Positions 1-6,059 of a stretch of DNA of 6,272 nucleotides are shown here, in pieces. The DNA is taken from NCBI GenBank assembly GCA_012797505.1, contig JAAZOZ010000230.1, positions 1 through 6,272 on the forward strand, given 5' to 3'. The first letter of the stretch is position 1; each line of letters begins with the position of its first letter. The stretch is from Smithella sp. (GTDB taxonomy: Bacteria; Desulfobacterota; Syntrophia; Syntrophales; Smithellaceae). Under the pieces are notes generated by a model, which had not been told where the DNA came from, did no database searches, and was given only the letters and a program-made list of their open reading frames with translations. A program made the position numbers and the translations under genes.

Positions 1-168
1 ATTTATAATGTCATCGGCATTCCGATTGCCGCGGGCGTCCTTTATCCTTTCTTCGGAATCCTGTTGCATCCGGAGTATGCCGCCGCCGCAATGGCCATGA
101 GCTCCGTTTCCGTTGTGAGCAATTCCCTGCGATTGAAAAGGGTTTGGACAAAGCGAAAAAACTCCTAA
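1..168 (+). CDS. copA: Copper-type P1B ATPase, C-terminal fragment (CopA-like)
   Basis: Only the last 55 codons are present; the gene begins upstream of the window and ends at TAA 166-168. The fragment starts with the YN pair (residues 2-3 of the fragment) that opens the penultimate membrane helix of Cu+ transporting P1B-1 ATPases, followed by a hydrophobic helix (GIPIAAGVLYPFFGILL). It then has the MxxSS motif in AMAMSSVSVVSNSLRL, which lies in the last helix and contributes to the transmembrane copper site. A short basic tail (RLKRVWTKRKNS) follows. These features are diagnostic for heavy-metal exporting ATPases of the inner membrane, most likely Cu(I) efflux. The catalytic DKTGT and ATP-binding domains are outside the window, so copper rather than silver specificity rests on the YN and MxxSS motifs alone. 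No functional link to the genes downstream is apparent. Confidence 0.9.
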   Translation: MYNVIGIPIAAGVLYPFFGILLHPEYAAAAMAMSSVSVVSNSLRLKRVWTKRKNS

Positions 169-187
169 CAAATTCCATCATCTCCAA

Positions 188-213
188 TTATTTTTACAAA
201 AATAAAATTTTTT
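188..213 (+). terminator. Weak AT-only hairpin plus T run after copA
   Basis: A perfect 8-bp inverted repeat, TTATTTTT (188-195) and AAAAATAA (198-205), with a 2-nt loop is followed by six Ts at 208-213, about 20 nt past the copA stop. The layout resembles an intrinsic terminator, but the stem has no G-C pair and would be unstable. The same AT-rich tract may instead, or also, serve as an UP element for the promoter just downstream. Confidence 0.3.
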
Positions 214-214
214 C

Positions 215-243
215 TTGACAATCAGAAACGGGGAGAGTATTCG
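215..243 (+). promoter_or_regulatory. Candidate sigma-70 promoter for the PHP gene/operon
   Basis: A perfect -35 hexamer TTGACA (215-220) is preceded immediately by an A/T tract (about 190-213) of the kind that acts as an UP element. With a 17-bp spacer the -10 position is TATTCG (238-243), which matches the consensus TATAAT at only the first three bases. The predicted transcription start is near 250, directly before the operator-like repeats. A weak -10 with a good -35 is common at regulated promoters. The call is an inference from position and consensus; no other convincing promoter was seen in the 191-bp gap. Confidence 0.5.
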
Positions 244-250
244 GATAGCC

Positions 251-296
251 ATTGGTTGAACGTCCAATCAAATATTAGGTTGGGCGTCCAATAAAA
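251..296. repeat. Two tandem palindromic operator-like repeats
   Basis: Two 19-bp direct repeats, GGTTGAACGTCCAATCAAA (254-272) and GGTTGGGCGTCCAATAAAA (278-296), match at 16 of 19 positions with a 24-bp period. Each contains an imperfect 12-bp palindrome, TTGAACGTCCAA (256-267) and TTGGGCGTCCAA (280-291), each with a single mismatched pair. In the first copy the outer arms ATTGG (251-255) and CCAAT (264-268) add further symmetry. They sit right after the predicted transcription start, where a repressor would block initiation. The size and symmetry suit a TetR-family dimer, and such regulators often control acyl-CoA genes. The regulator is not encoded in the window, so its identity is inferred. 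Confidence 0.55.
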
Positions 297-359
297 AGCT
301 GGCGTATCATCAAAACCCGCTTCAGGTAAATTTTTACGGGAATTTTCTGGTTGGTGACG

Positions 360-911
360 ATGCTCTTAAAAGGCTGTTTACATACGCACACCACATGCTC
401 GGACGGTAAAATGTCGCCTCAGGAAGTCGCCGACGCCTATGAATCCAAAGGATACGATTTTATTGCCTTCACGGATCACGATTACCTGTTGAAGCCGAAC
501 TATATGGATCTTTACAGGCAGGTCAGGACCAGCATGATTGTTTTTTACGGCATCGAGCTTTCGGTTTTTGTCAACGGAAATATACATGTCGCGAAAATTG
601 AAGGCGACCGGGAGCGGCTTCACATCTTTAATCATATCAGCGAATATGATTTTACCCCGCAGCAACTGCTGGTTCGCCTGGAGCAGCTCGAAAAGATGTA
701 TCCCCTGGATGCCGTGGAAACCACGAAGAAGGGATTTCGCGATGCGGTTTTCGAATCACTGGACATCGCCTACCCTAAAATCGCGTCTGATGATTCGCAT
801 ACCCTCACGGGAATCGGCAGAGCGTGGGTTGAACTGGACGTAAAACGGGATAAGGATTCCATTATCAACGCGATACGGAAGGGAGAATTTTGGAACTGCT
901 ACCTGGGTTGA
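360..911 (+). CDS. PHP-domain metal-dependent phosphoesterase
   Basis: A small complete PHP-superfamily protein of 183 residues. PHP proteins use a trinuclear or dinuclear metal centre to hydrolyse phosphoesters. The ligand motifs appear in family order: H8-x-H10 with S14-D15-G16, T38-D39-H40, E66 in GIELS, H76 in IHVAKI, H92 (NHISEY, where the family usually has HP), E120 in LDAVET, and a terminal D144-D145-x-H147. The C-terminal stretch AIRKGEF is the usual closing helix of stand-alone PHP proteins. The substrate cannot be read from the sequence; stand-alone members include nucleotide, RNA-end and histidinol-phosphate phosphatases. The start is ambiguous: the frame is open from TTG 351 and GTG 354, with GGGA (338-341) spaced 9 nt from TTG 351, but ATG 360 gives the typical short N-terminus before the first motif. 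It is the first gene after the candidate promoter and lies 87 bp before the thiolase cluster, so co-transcription is possible but unproven. Confidence 0.85.
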   Translation: MLLKGCLHTHTTCSDGKMSPQEVADAYESKGYDFIAFTDHDYLLKPNYMDLYRQVRTSMIVFYGIELSVFVNGNIHVAKIEGDRERLHIFNHISEYDFTPQQLLVRLEQLEKMYPLDAVETTKKGFRDAVFESLDIAYPKIASDDSHTLTGIGRAWVELDVKRDKDSIINAIRKGEFWNCYLG

Positions 912-998
912 GGTCGGGTGGCTGTTTCAGCGGACGGCACGCATCTGTTTGAAGGATGAAAAATATTCAATTCGAACCAACAGGAAGGAGGACGGGTA

Positions 999-2144
999 AT
1001 GGGTAAGAGATTGGCTGTCTGCGCGGTGGCGCAGATCAAGAATCATCCAGATTATCATTATTTGCGTTTTCAGAACATGCTGCTCGAATGTTTTGAGTCG
1101 ATCATGGAGCAGACGAAGGTCACTTTTGACATGGAAAAGGGCATCCGGACGATCATCAGCTGTTCGGATGACATGTTCGACGCCCGGACGATATCCGACA
1201 ACGGCGTCACGGATGTTATGGGCGCGCATTTTCGCGGCGAGGAAAAAATGGCTCAGGAAAGCATCAACGGCCTCGGATACGCCATGGCCTGCATCCTCTC
1301 CGGCCATGATGATGTGATTCTTTTCATGGGACACTGCAAAGAATCGCAGGGGGAAAGCCGCCGGATGATTTCCAACCTGGCCTATGATCCCTTCTACTGT
1401 CGGCCGCTCGGCATGGACTATCACAATGTGGATGCGATGCAGGCCCGCGCCTACATGGAAAAATCGAACGTGACGGACGAACACCTGGCGAAGATCGTGG
1501 TCCGCTCCCGAGCCAACGGGAAGAAAAACCCCTACGGCCGCGAAAATAAAATCGTCAGTGAAAAAGACGTGCTGAATTCGCCGATGTATTCGGATCCGCT
1601 TCGGGAAATGCACATCTATCCGGTTACCGACTGGGCTTACGGAATGCTGCTGTGCTGCGAAGAGCGGGCAAAGGAGTTCACGAAGAACCCTGTGTGGATC
1701 ACCGGATACGGCAGTTGCATGGATCGCTATTTCCTGGGCGACAAGGATTTCACGTCGAATTTTTCGCTCAAGAATGCCGCAAAGCGCGCATATAAAATGG
1801 CCGGTATCAAAGATCCCAAGAAAGACATCCAGGTGTTTGAACTGAGCGACCATGCGGCGTATCAGCTTCCGATGTGGGCCGAAGGCGTGGGCATTGCTGA
1901 AGAAGGACGGGGCGGCCGGTGGATCGACGATGGCGGCATGGACAAATTCAATGTGAACCTGTCCGGCGGACAGCTCAACGGAAATCCGCTTCTCCTGGGA
2001 GGAGCGGCCAGGGCTATTGAATGTTACTACCAGTTGTCGAAACAGGCGGGTGAGAGGCAGATCAAAGGCGCGAAACGGGCAGTGGCCCAGGCGGCGACCG
2101 GCGGGGCCGGACAGCATCAGGCCGTAATCGTCATGGAAGCGTAG
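999..2144 (+). CDS. Thiolase-fold protein 1 (SCP-x/Ltp-like, lacks thiolase catalytic residues)
   Basis: A 381-residue protein of the thiolase superfamily, closest in layout to SCP-x-type thiolases and lipid-transfer acyltransferases. Fold markers: SGHDDVILFMGHCKES (about 101-116), equivalent to the aGxxDvvlagGxEs segment; YPVTDWAYGMLL (207-218), equivalent to the DGAaA strand; LSGGQLNGNP (321-330); and ATGGAG (366-371) near the C-terminus. By spacing, the nucleophilic Cys position falls at about A85, the His of GHP is N329, and the C-terminal CxGGG cysteine is replaced in AATGGAG. The canonical NEAF region reads DHAAY (284-288). Ordinary thiolytic activity is therefore doubtful; family members such as Ltp2 act as aldolases with a DUF35 partner. 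A strong Shine-Dalgarno AAGGAGG (985-991) lies 7 nt before ATG 999. The next thiolase-fold gene starts 12 nt downstream, suggesting an obligate heteromer. Superfamily is certain; the reaction is inferred. Confidence 0.88.
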   Translation: MGKRLAVCAVAQIKNHPDYHYLRFQNMLLECFESIMEQTKVTFDMEKGIRTIISCSDDMFDARTISDNGVTDVMGAHFRGEEKMAQESINGLGYAMACILSGHDDVILFMGHCKESQGESRRMISNLAYDPFYCRPLGMDYHNVDAMQARAYMEKSNVTDEHLAKIVVRSRANGKKNPYGRENKIVSEKDVLNSPMYSDPLREMHIYPVTDWAYGMLLCCEERAKEFTKNPVWITGYGSCMDRYFLGDKDFTSNFSLKNAAKRAYKMAGIKDPKKDIQVFELSDHAAYQLPMWAEGVGIAEEGRGGRWIDDGGMDKFNVNLSGGQLNGNPLLLGGAARAIECYYQLSKQAGERQIKGAKRAVAQAATGGAGQHQAVIVMEA

Positions 2145-2156
2145 GGAGGTTGAATC

Positions 2157-3353
2157 ATGGCACATAAAAAAAACAGAAATGTTGGAATTATCGGCATCGG
2201 ACAGACGAAGCATTCCAGTCATCGCGAGGATGTCAACCAGCCTGAATTGATCCATGAAGCGGTCAGCCTGGCGCTGAAAGATGCGAAGCTGACCATGAAA
2301 GACATTGACTGCGTCGTTCATGGCAATATGGAGCTTTTTGAGATGGTCCACTCGCCGGATCTCTGGCACGTGCTGGGAACCGGCGCCTACGGCAAGGATT
2401 CCATTCGAATTACCACGGGGGGGACCGTCGGGGCAACCCTTTCCTGCGCGTCGGACAATCTCGTGGCTTCAGGCATGTATGATATCGTCATGGCCATCGG
2501 GTTTGAGAAACTGCAGGAAGGCCACACCACGGGCGGCATCACCAACATGGCCTGTCCTCTGTGGTTCAGAAAGATCCAGGCGGGGGCGCTTACCGGTTCC
2601 TCGGCGTACGATGTCGAGCGGGAATTCGGTCTGGAACGGGCGAACCGCGCGTCGCTCATGTACCGGATCATCATGGACAAGCACGCTTGCCTCAATCCCA
2701 ATGCGCACCGGGCTTTTGGTCTGGACTTCAATCAGGTTGACGATCTGATCCGGACTTCGCCGAAACTCGTCGGCGAACTGAAACTGATCGAAATGTGTTC
2801 CCAGTCGGACGGCGCCTGCTGCGTGATCTATGCCTGCGAGAAAAAAGCGAAAGAGTTGTCCAAGACCCCGGTCTGGATCCGCGACCACATCACCGCCCAC
2901 AAGGAAGAGAATTTCACGATCTTCGGCTATGACCGGAAGTATCCGGTCCTGAAGACGCATAAATTTGCGGCAGAGCATCTTTTCCAACGCAACGGCATAA
3001 AAGATCCCTTAAATTATTTTGACGTATTCGAAATGTATGATCCGGCGACCTGGTGGGCCATTGACTGGATTCGGGATTTCTTCAATCTGCAGGGGGACGA
3101 GCACCTCAAGCTCATCGAAAACAAGGAAATCATGATCGGCGGCAAAATGCCCATCAATCCGTCCGGCGGCGTGATCGGATCCAACCCGATCGGCGCCACG
3201 GCGCTGGTGCGGGTGGCCGAGGCTGCCCTTCAGGTGCGCGGCAATGCCGGTCCGCATCAGATACCGACCCCGGTCAATCACGCGCTCGCGTCAGGGTTTG
3301 GCGGCACCATGTGGACGGTGATGACAATGCTCGAAAAGGAACTTAACTGGTAG
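2157..3353 (+). CDS. Thiolase-fold protein 2 (SCP-x/lipid-transfer acyltransferase-like)
   Basis: A 398-residue thiolase-superfamily protein, clearly different from its upstream neighbour and more like the archaeal/actinobacterial lipid-transfer thiolases. The N-terminus VGIIGIGQTKHS is typical of the group. Other markers are RITTGGTVGATLS (84-96, where thiolases have the CxSG nucleophile; here the Cys position is about G89), ASGMYDIVMAIGFEKL (104-119), SQSDGACCVIYA (215-226), NPSGGVIGSNPIGATA (334-349) and ALASGFGG (376-383). The GHP histidine is N343 and the second catalytic Cys is replaced by A378 or S379, so the classical triad is absent. The region before the C-terminal half contains YDPATW (294-299), with a tyrosine near the active-site loop, of interest because Ltp2 aldolases are reported to use tyrosines. 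The TAG of the previous gene overlaps the start of the Shine-Dalgarno GGGAGG (2144-2149), 7 nt before ATG 2157. A DUF35 partner is encoded next. Aldolase, acyltransferase or structural roles all remain possible. Confidence 0.9.
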   Translation: MAHKKNRNVGIIGIGQTKHSSHREDVNQPELIHEAVSLALKDAKLTMKDIDCVVHGNMELFEMVHSPDLWHVLGTGAYGKDSIRITTGGTVGATLSCASDNLVASGMYDIVMAIGFEKLQEGHTTGGITNMACPLWFRKIQAGALTGSSAYDVEREFGLERANRASLMYRIIMDKHACLNPNAHRAFGLDFNQVDDLIRTSPKLVGELKLIEMCSQSDGACCVIYACEKKAKELSKTPVWIRDHITAHKEENFTIFGYDRKYPVLKTHKFAAEHLFQRNGIKDPLNYFDVFEMYDPATWWAIDWIRDFFNLQGDEHLKLIENKEIMIGGKMPINPSGGVIGSNPIGATALVRVAEAALQVRGNAGPHQIPTPVNHALASGFGGTMWTVMTMLEKELNW

Positions 3354-3363
3354 GAGGACGATC

Positions 3364-4554
3364 ATGGCAGAATACTGGGGAGTAAAAGTAGAAGATATAT
3401 TCAATACGATGAAGGAGCGTTTCCGTCCCGAGGGGGCCAAGGATGTCGATGCCGTTTTTGGGTATGACATTGCCGACGAGGGCAAATGGAGACTGACCGT
3501 TACAAATAACACGATGTTGCTGGAAAAGACCGACACGCTGGCCGGATGCGTGTCGACCATGTCGGCCGACGGGGAGACCTTTGTCGGGGTCAACACGGGC
3601 AAAGTCGATGCGACCAACGCCTTCATGAGCGGAAAATTTAAGGTGGAAGGCGATATGGGCGCTTTCGGGAAGACCGGCAAGCTTTTCCGCAAATTTGTCA
3701 TTCCCAAAAAGGAGATGACGACCAAAGAGTATCTGGCCGACATGTTTGCCACCATTGTCCCGCGTTTCAAGGCAAAAGAAGCCGAAGGCCTCGAAGCTTC
3801 TTTTGGCTTCGACCTCGGCGGACCGGACGGCGGCAAGTGGACCGTCTTCATCAAGGACAAGGTTTGCACGGTCACCACGTCCATTGAGGGAAAGCCGACG
3901 GTCACGCTGGAATTCAACGACGCCAAAGATTATGTTGATTTCATTCTCGGCAAGATCGACGCGCAGAGCATTCTGGCCGCGGGAAAAGCGTCCGCGAAAG
4001 GCGACATCAACATGATGGCGTCGAAATGGCCCATCCTCTTCGAAAAATATAAAGATCCCATGGCCGGCGCTGTTCAGGAACAGGAACTGCTGGTTCTCAA
4101 AAAGACCATATCGTTGAACGAGAAGTTTTCAACCGGTCCCATCATGGGCAAATTTCTCAAAGGGCTGAAAGACAAAAAAATATTCGCGAACAAATGTCCC
4201 GAATGCGGCCGCCTGCAGCTGCCGCCGCGGGAAGTTTGCGCCGAGTGCCGTGTGCGCGCCGGCGAGATGGTCGAGGTCGGGCCCAAGGGGGAAGTCCGGT
4301 ATATGGACATCGTTTACTACGCCATGCCGGATCCGTTGACCGGTGTGGCCAGGGAAACCCCTTACGGGTCGATATTCATCCTTTTTGACGGCTGTAAGGG
4401 CAACGAAACCCTGCCGCACTTTATACGGAAGGATCAGATCGAAAAGATTCAGATGGGCTGGAACGAAAAGAAGGGGACCCGCGTTCGTCCTGTCTGGGAA
4501 GAAAACCGGATCGGCGACATCTGGGATATTCAATATTTCGAGATCGATGAGTAA
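3364..4554 (+). CDS. Tandem SCP2 domains fused to DUF35 zinc-ribbon/OB-fold
   Basis: A 396-residue three-part fusion. Residues about 7-113 and 120-229 are two SCP2 sterol-carrier domains that look like a duplication: VFGYDIADEGKWRLTV (31-46) parallels SFGFDLGGPDGGKWTVFI (146-163), and each ends with an F-x(n)-G-D hydrophobic helix (VEGDMGAF, AKGDINMM). SCP2 folds bind acyl or sterol ligands in a hydrophobic tunnel. A linker helix (about 235-272) leads to a DUF35 module: a rubredoxin-like zinc ribbon with C278, C281, C292 and C295 (CPECGRLQLPPREVCAEC), then an OB-fold to the C-terminus. DUF35 proteins partner thiolase-fold enzymes and can line the acyl-CoA site. Eukaryotic SCPx instead joins SCP2 directly to a thiolase. 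AGGAGG (3352-3357), overlapping the previous stop, lies 6 nt before ATG 3364. The likely role is delivering a hydrophobic acyl-CoA substrate to the thiolase-fold partners; no signal peptide, so cytoplasmic. Confidence 0.9.
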   Translation: MAEYWGVKVEDIFNTMKERFRPEGAKDVDAVFGYDIADEGKWRLTVTNNTMLLEKTDTLAGCVSTMSADGETFVGVNTGKVDATNAFMSGKFKVEGDMGAFGKTGKLFRKFVIPKKEMTTKEYLADMFATIVPRFKAKEAEGLEASFGFDLGGPDGGKWTVFIKDKVCTVTTSIEGKPTVTLEFNDAKDYVDFILGKIDAQSILAAGKASAKGDINMMASKWPILFEKYKDPMAGAVQEQELLVLKKTISLNEKFSTGPIMGKFLKGLKDKKIFANKCPECGRLQLPPREVCAECRVRAGEMVEVGPKGEVRYMDIVYYAMPDPLTGVARETPYGSIFILFDGCKGNETLPHFIRKDQIEKIQMGWNEKKGTRVRPVWEENRIGDIWDIQYFEIDE

Positions 4555-4565
4555 GGAGACGGGAA

Positions 4566-5993
4566 ATGACAACAAATTCAATTAAAGGATTCGAAGACAG
4601 CTATCAAGTCGAAGGCAAAATGGCGCTCCCTTATTCTTACTTTGCCGGCCGGGTGGGCAGCAAGTTCATTACGACCATCCGGGACCAGAAGAAAATCATG
4701 GGAGTCAAATGCCCCGCCTGTAACACGGTCTATCTGCCGCCGCGGCAGGTCTGCGACGTGGATTTTACCGACATTCGCGACGCGTGGGTCGAGCTGGAAA
4801 GCACTGGCACGGTGACGAACTTCACGGTGGTGCGCTATGACGACAAGCACCTGCCGCGCAAGGCGCCGTTTGTCCTGGCCCTCATAAAACTAGACGGCGC
4901 CGGCACGCCCTTTATGCACATTCTGGAGGAGTGCAAAATCGAGGATGTCAAAATCGGAATGAAGGTCGAGGCGGTGTTCGCGAAGGAAACAACGAATACC
5001 ATCCTCGATATCGATCATTTCAAACCCGCGGCTGAAAAAGCGTCCATTCATGAAATTAACGCACAGAGAAAACAATGGGTTCCGACCGAGGAACCCGAGG
5101 AGACAGCAAAAAGAAAAGGAGGGAAACCCGATATGTCCAAACCCGTCATTATTACCGCAGCGCTTACCGGCGCCGCCACGATGAGAAATCAGAATCCGGC
5201 CGTGCCGTACAAACCGGAGGAATTCGCTGAAGAAGCCTACAAGTGCTGGAAGGCCGGCGCAGCCATGGTCCACGTCCATGCCCGGGAAGACGGTGGCATG
5301 GCCACCCATGATCACGCGAGGATCAAGGCGACGTATGACGCCATCAAGAACAAGTGTCCGGACCTTATTGTCTGTTTGAGCTCGGCCGTCGGTATGGGAA
5401 AAACGGCGGAGCAGCGGATCTCCCAGATCGTTTATGTCAAACCCGAAATGGCGTCACTCAACACCAACACCATGAACTTCGGCATTGTGGACCGCAAAAC
5501 GGGGAAAATCTTTATTGACTATGTTTTTGAAAACACCTTCGGCATGCTGCAGGACTTCGCCAAGGCGATGGAAGAAAACGGCGTGAAGCCGGAAATCGAG
5601 TGCTACGACATGGGCGGTCTGGACAATACCGTCATGATCGGCAAGCAGGGCATCTTCAGCGATCCAATGAACTTCAACTTCGTGTGGGGCGTTGCGGGCG
5701 GTCAGCAGTTCCGGACCGAAGCCTTCGTTGCCATGATGAACGCGCTTCCCCCGAAAGCGAACTTCACCACCTGCGGCGTCGGGACGGATCAATATCCCTG
5801 CATCATGCAGTCCTGCATCCTCGGCGGACACATGAGGGTGGGCCTGGAGGACAACATCCGAATGCCGAACGGAGTGCTGGCCAAGGGGAGTTACGAACAG
5901 GTGGAGGTGGCCGTGACCATCGCCAATTGTCTGGGACGTCCGGTGGCAACCACGGAGGAGGCGCGCCTGATTATGGGGATTAAGAAGCGATAA
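4566..5993 (+). CDS. DUF35 zinc-ribbon/OB-fold fused to beta-keto acid cleavage enzyme (BKACE, DUF849)
   Basis: A 475-residue two-part protein. Residues about 20-155 are DUF35: a zinc ribbon with C49, C52 and C63 but D66 in place of the fourth Cys, then an OB-fold (TGTVTNFTVVRYDD onward). A polar linker (about 156-188) joins it to a complete BKACE (190-475), matching the 3-keto-5-aminohexanoate cleavage enzyme (Kce) family from MSKPVIITAALTGA to the end. BKACE enzymes convert a beta-keto acid plus acetyl-CoA to acetoacetate and an acyl-CoA. The metal ligands H236 and H238 (MVHVHAR) and E428, the nearby R424 and D429 (HMRVGLEDN), S272, and the conserved SLNTNTMNFG are present. The Kce Glu14 position, recalled as contacting the substrate amino group, is A204, suggesting a non-amino substrate. 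Shine-Dalgarno AAGGAG (4553-4558) overlaps the previous stop. A second strong ribosome site and an in-frame ATG at 5133 occur at the junction, so a stand-alone BKACE may also be made. No stop or frameshift separates the halves. Confidence 0.9.
   Translation: MTTNSIKGFEDSYQVEGKMALPYSYFAGRVGSKFITTIRDQKKIMGVKCPACNTVYLPPRQVCDVDFTDIRDAWVELESTGTVTNFTVVRYDDKHLPRKAPFVLALIKLDGAGTPFMHILEECKIEDVKIGMKVEAVFAKETTNTILDIDHFKPAAEKASIHEINAQRKQWVPTEEPEETAKRKGGKPDMSKPVIITAALTGAATMRNQNPAVPYKPEEFAEEAYKCWKAGAAMVHVHAREDGGMATHDHARIKATYDAIKNKCPDLIVCLSSAVGMGKTAEQRISQIVYVKPEMASLNTNTMNFGIVDRKTGKIFIDYVFENTFGMLQDFAKAMEENGVKPEIECYDMGGLDNTVMIGKQGIFSDPMNFNFVWGVAGGQQFRTEAFVAMMNALPPKANFTTCGVGTDQYPCIMQSCILGGHMRVGLEDNIRMPNGVLAKGSYEQVEVAVTIANCLGRPVATTEEARLIMGIKKR
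5117..5135 (+). promoter_or_regulatory. Internal ribosome binding site and in-frame ATG at the DUF35/BKACE junction
   Basis: Within the fused gene, AGGAGG (5117-5122) lies 10 nt before an in-frame ATG at 5133-5135. That ATG is codon 190 and encodes the natural first residue of a BKACE (MSKPVIITAAL). The Shine-Dalgarno is as good as those of the other cluster genes, and in the fusion it is translated as KRKGGKPD. This suggests either a recent gene fusion by loss of the upstream stop codon or deliberate production of two forms, the fusion and the free enzyme. Initiation here is predicted, not shown. Confidence 0.65.
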
Positions 5994-6000
5994 ACGATCG

Positions 6001-6034
6001 GCGACGCTGCGGATGACGTCATCGGCAGCGTCGC
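6001..6034. terminator. Long hairpin / nested palindrome after the operon
   Basis: GCGACGCTGC (6001-6010) pairs perfectly with GCAGCGTCGC (6025-6034). Between them GATGACGTCATC (6012-6023) is itself a perfect 12-bp palindrome, so only one G/G mismatch (6011/6024) breaks a 34-nt symmetric structure. It starts 7 nt after the stop at 5993. The stable GC-rich stem suits a terminator, but the downstream sequence (TTCAGATTTC) is a poor U tract. A processing/attenuation hairpin or an operator for the downstream ligase gene is also possible. Confidence 0.55.
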
Positions 6035-6059
6035 TTCAGATTTCTGCGGGAGAAGTTCG

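Noticed and set aside
316..340. Inverted repeat CCCG...CGGG with inner GTAAA/TTTAC upstream of the PHP gene
   Set aside because: The arms are short and offset by an asymmetric bulge, so no stable hairpin or clear operator forms.
912..998. Possible second promoter between the PHP gene and the thiolase cluster
   Set aside because: No paired -35 and -10 hexamers with acceptable spacing were seen in the 87 bp; only the Shine-Dalgarno is clear.
956..1006. A 16-codon frame starting ATGAAAAATATT that overlaps the start of the first thiolase-fold gene
   Set aside because: It has no properly spaced ribosome site of its own, and it covers the Shine-Dalgarno of the real gene; most likely chance.
927..2369. 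A 480-codon open frame on the minus strand opposite the first thiolase-fold gene
   Set aside because: It lies opposite a clearly recognisable thiolase-fold gene with a strong ribosome site. Its translation is rich in His, Arg and Phe, shows no family motif, and crosses into the next gene. It is a shadow of codon bias.
5107..5123. Programmed frameshift in the A-rich stretch at the DUF35/BKACE junction
   Set aside because: The frame is continuous without a shift, and the five-A run does not form a full slippery heptamer in the reading frame.
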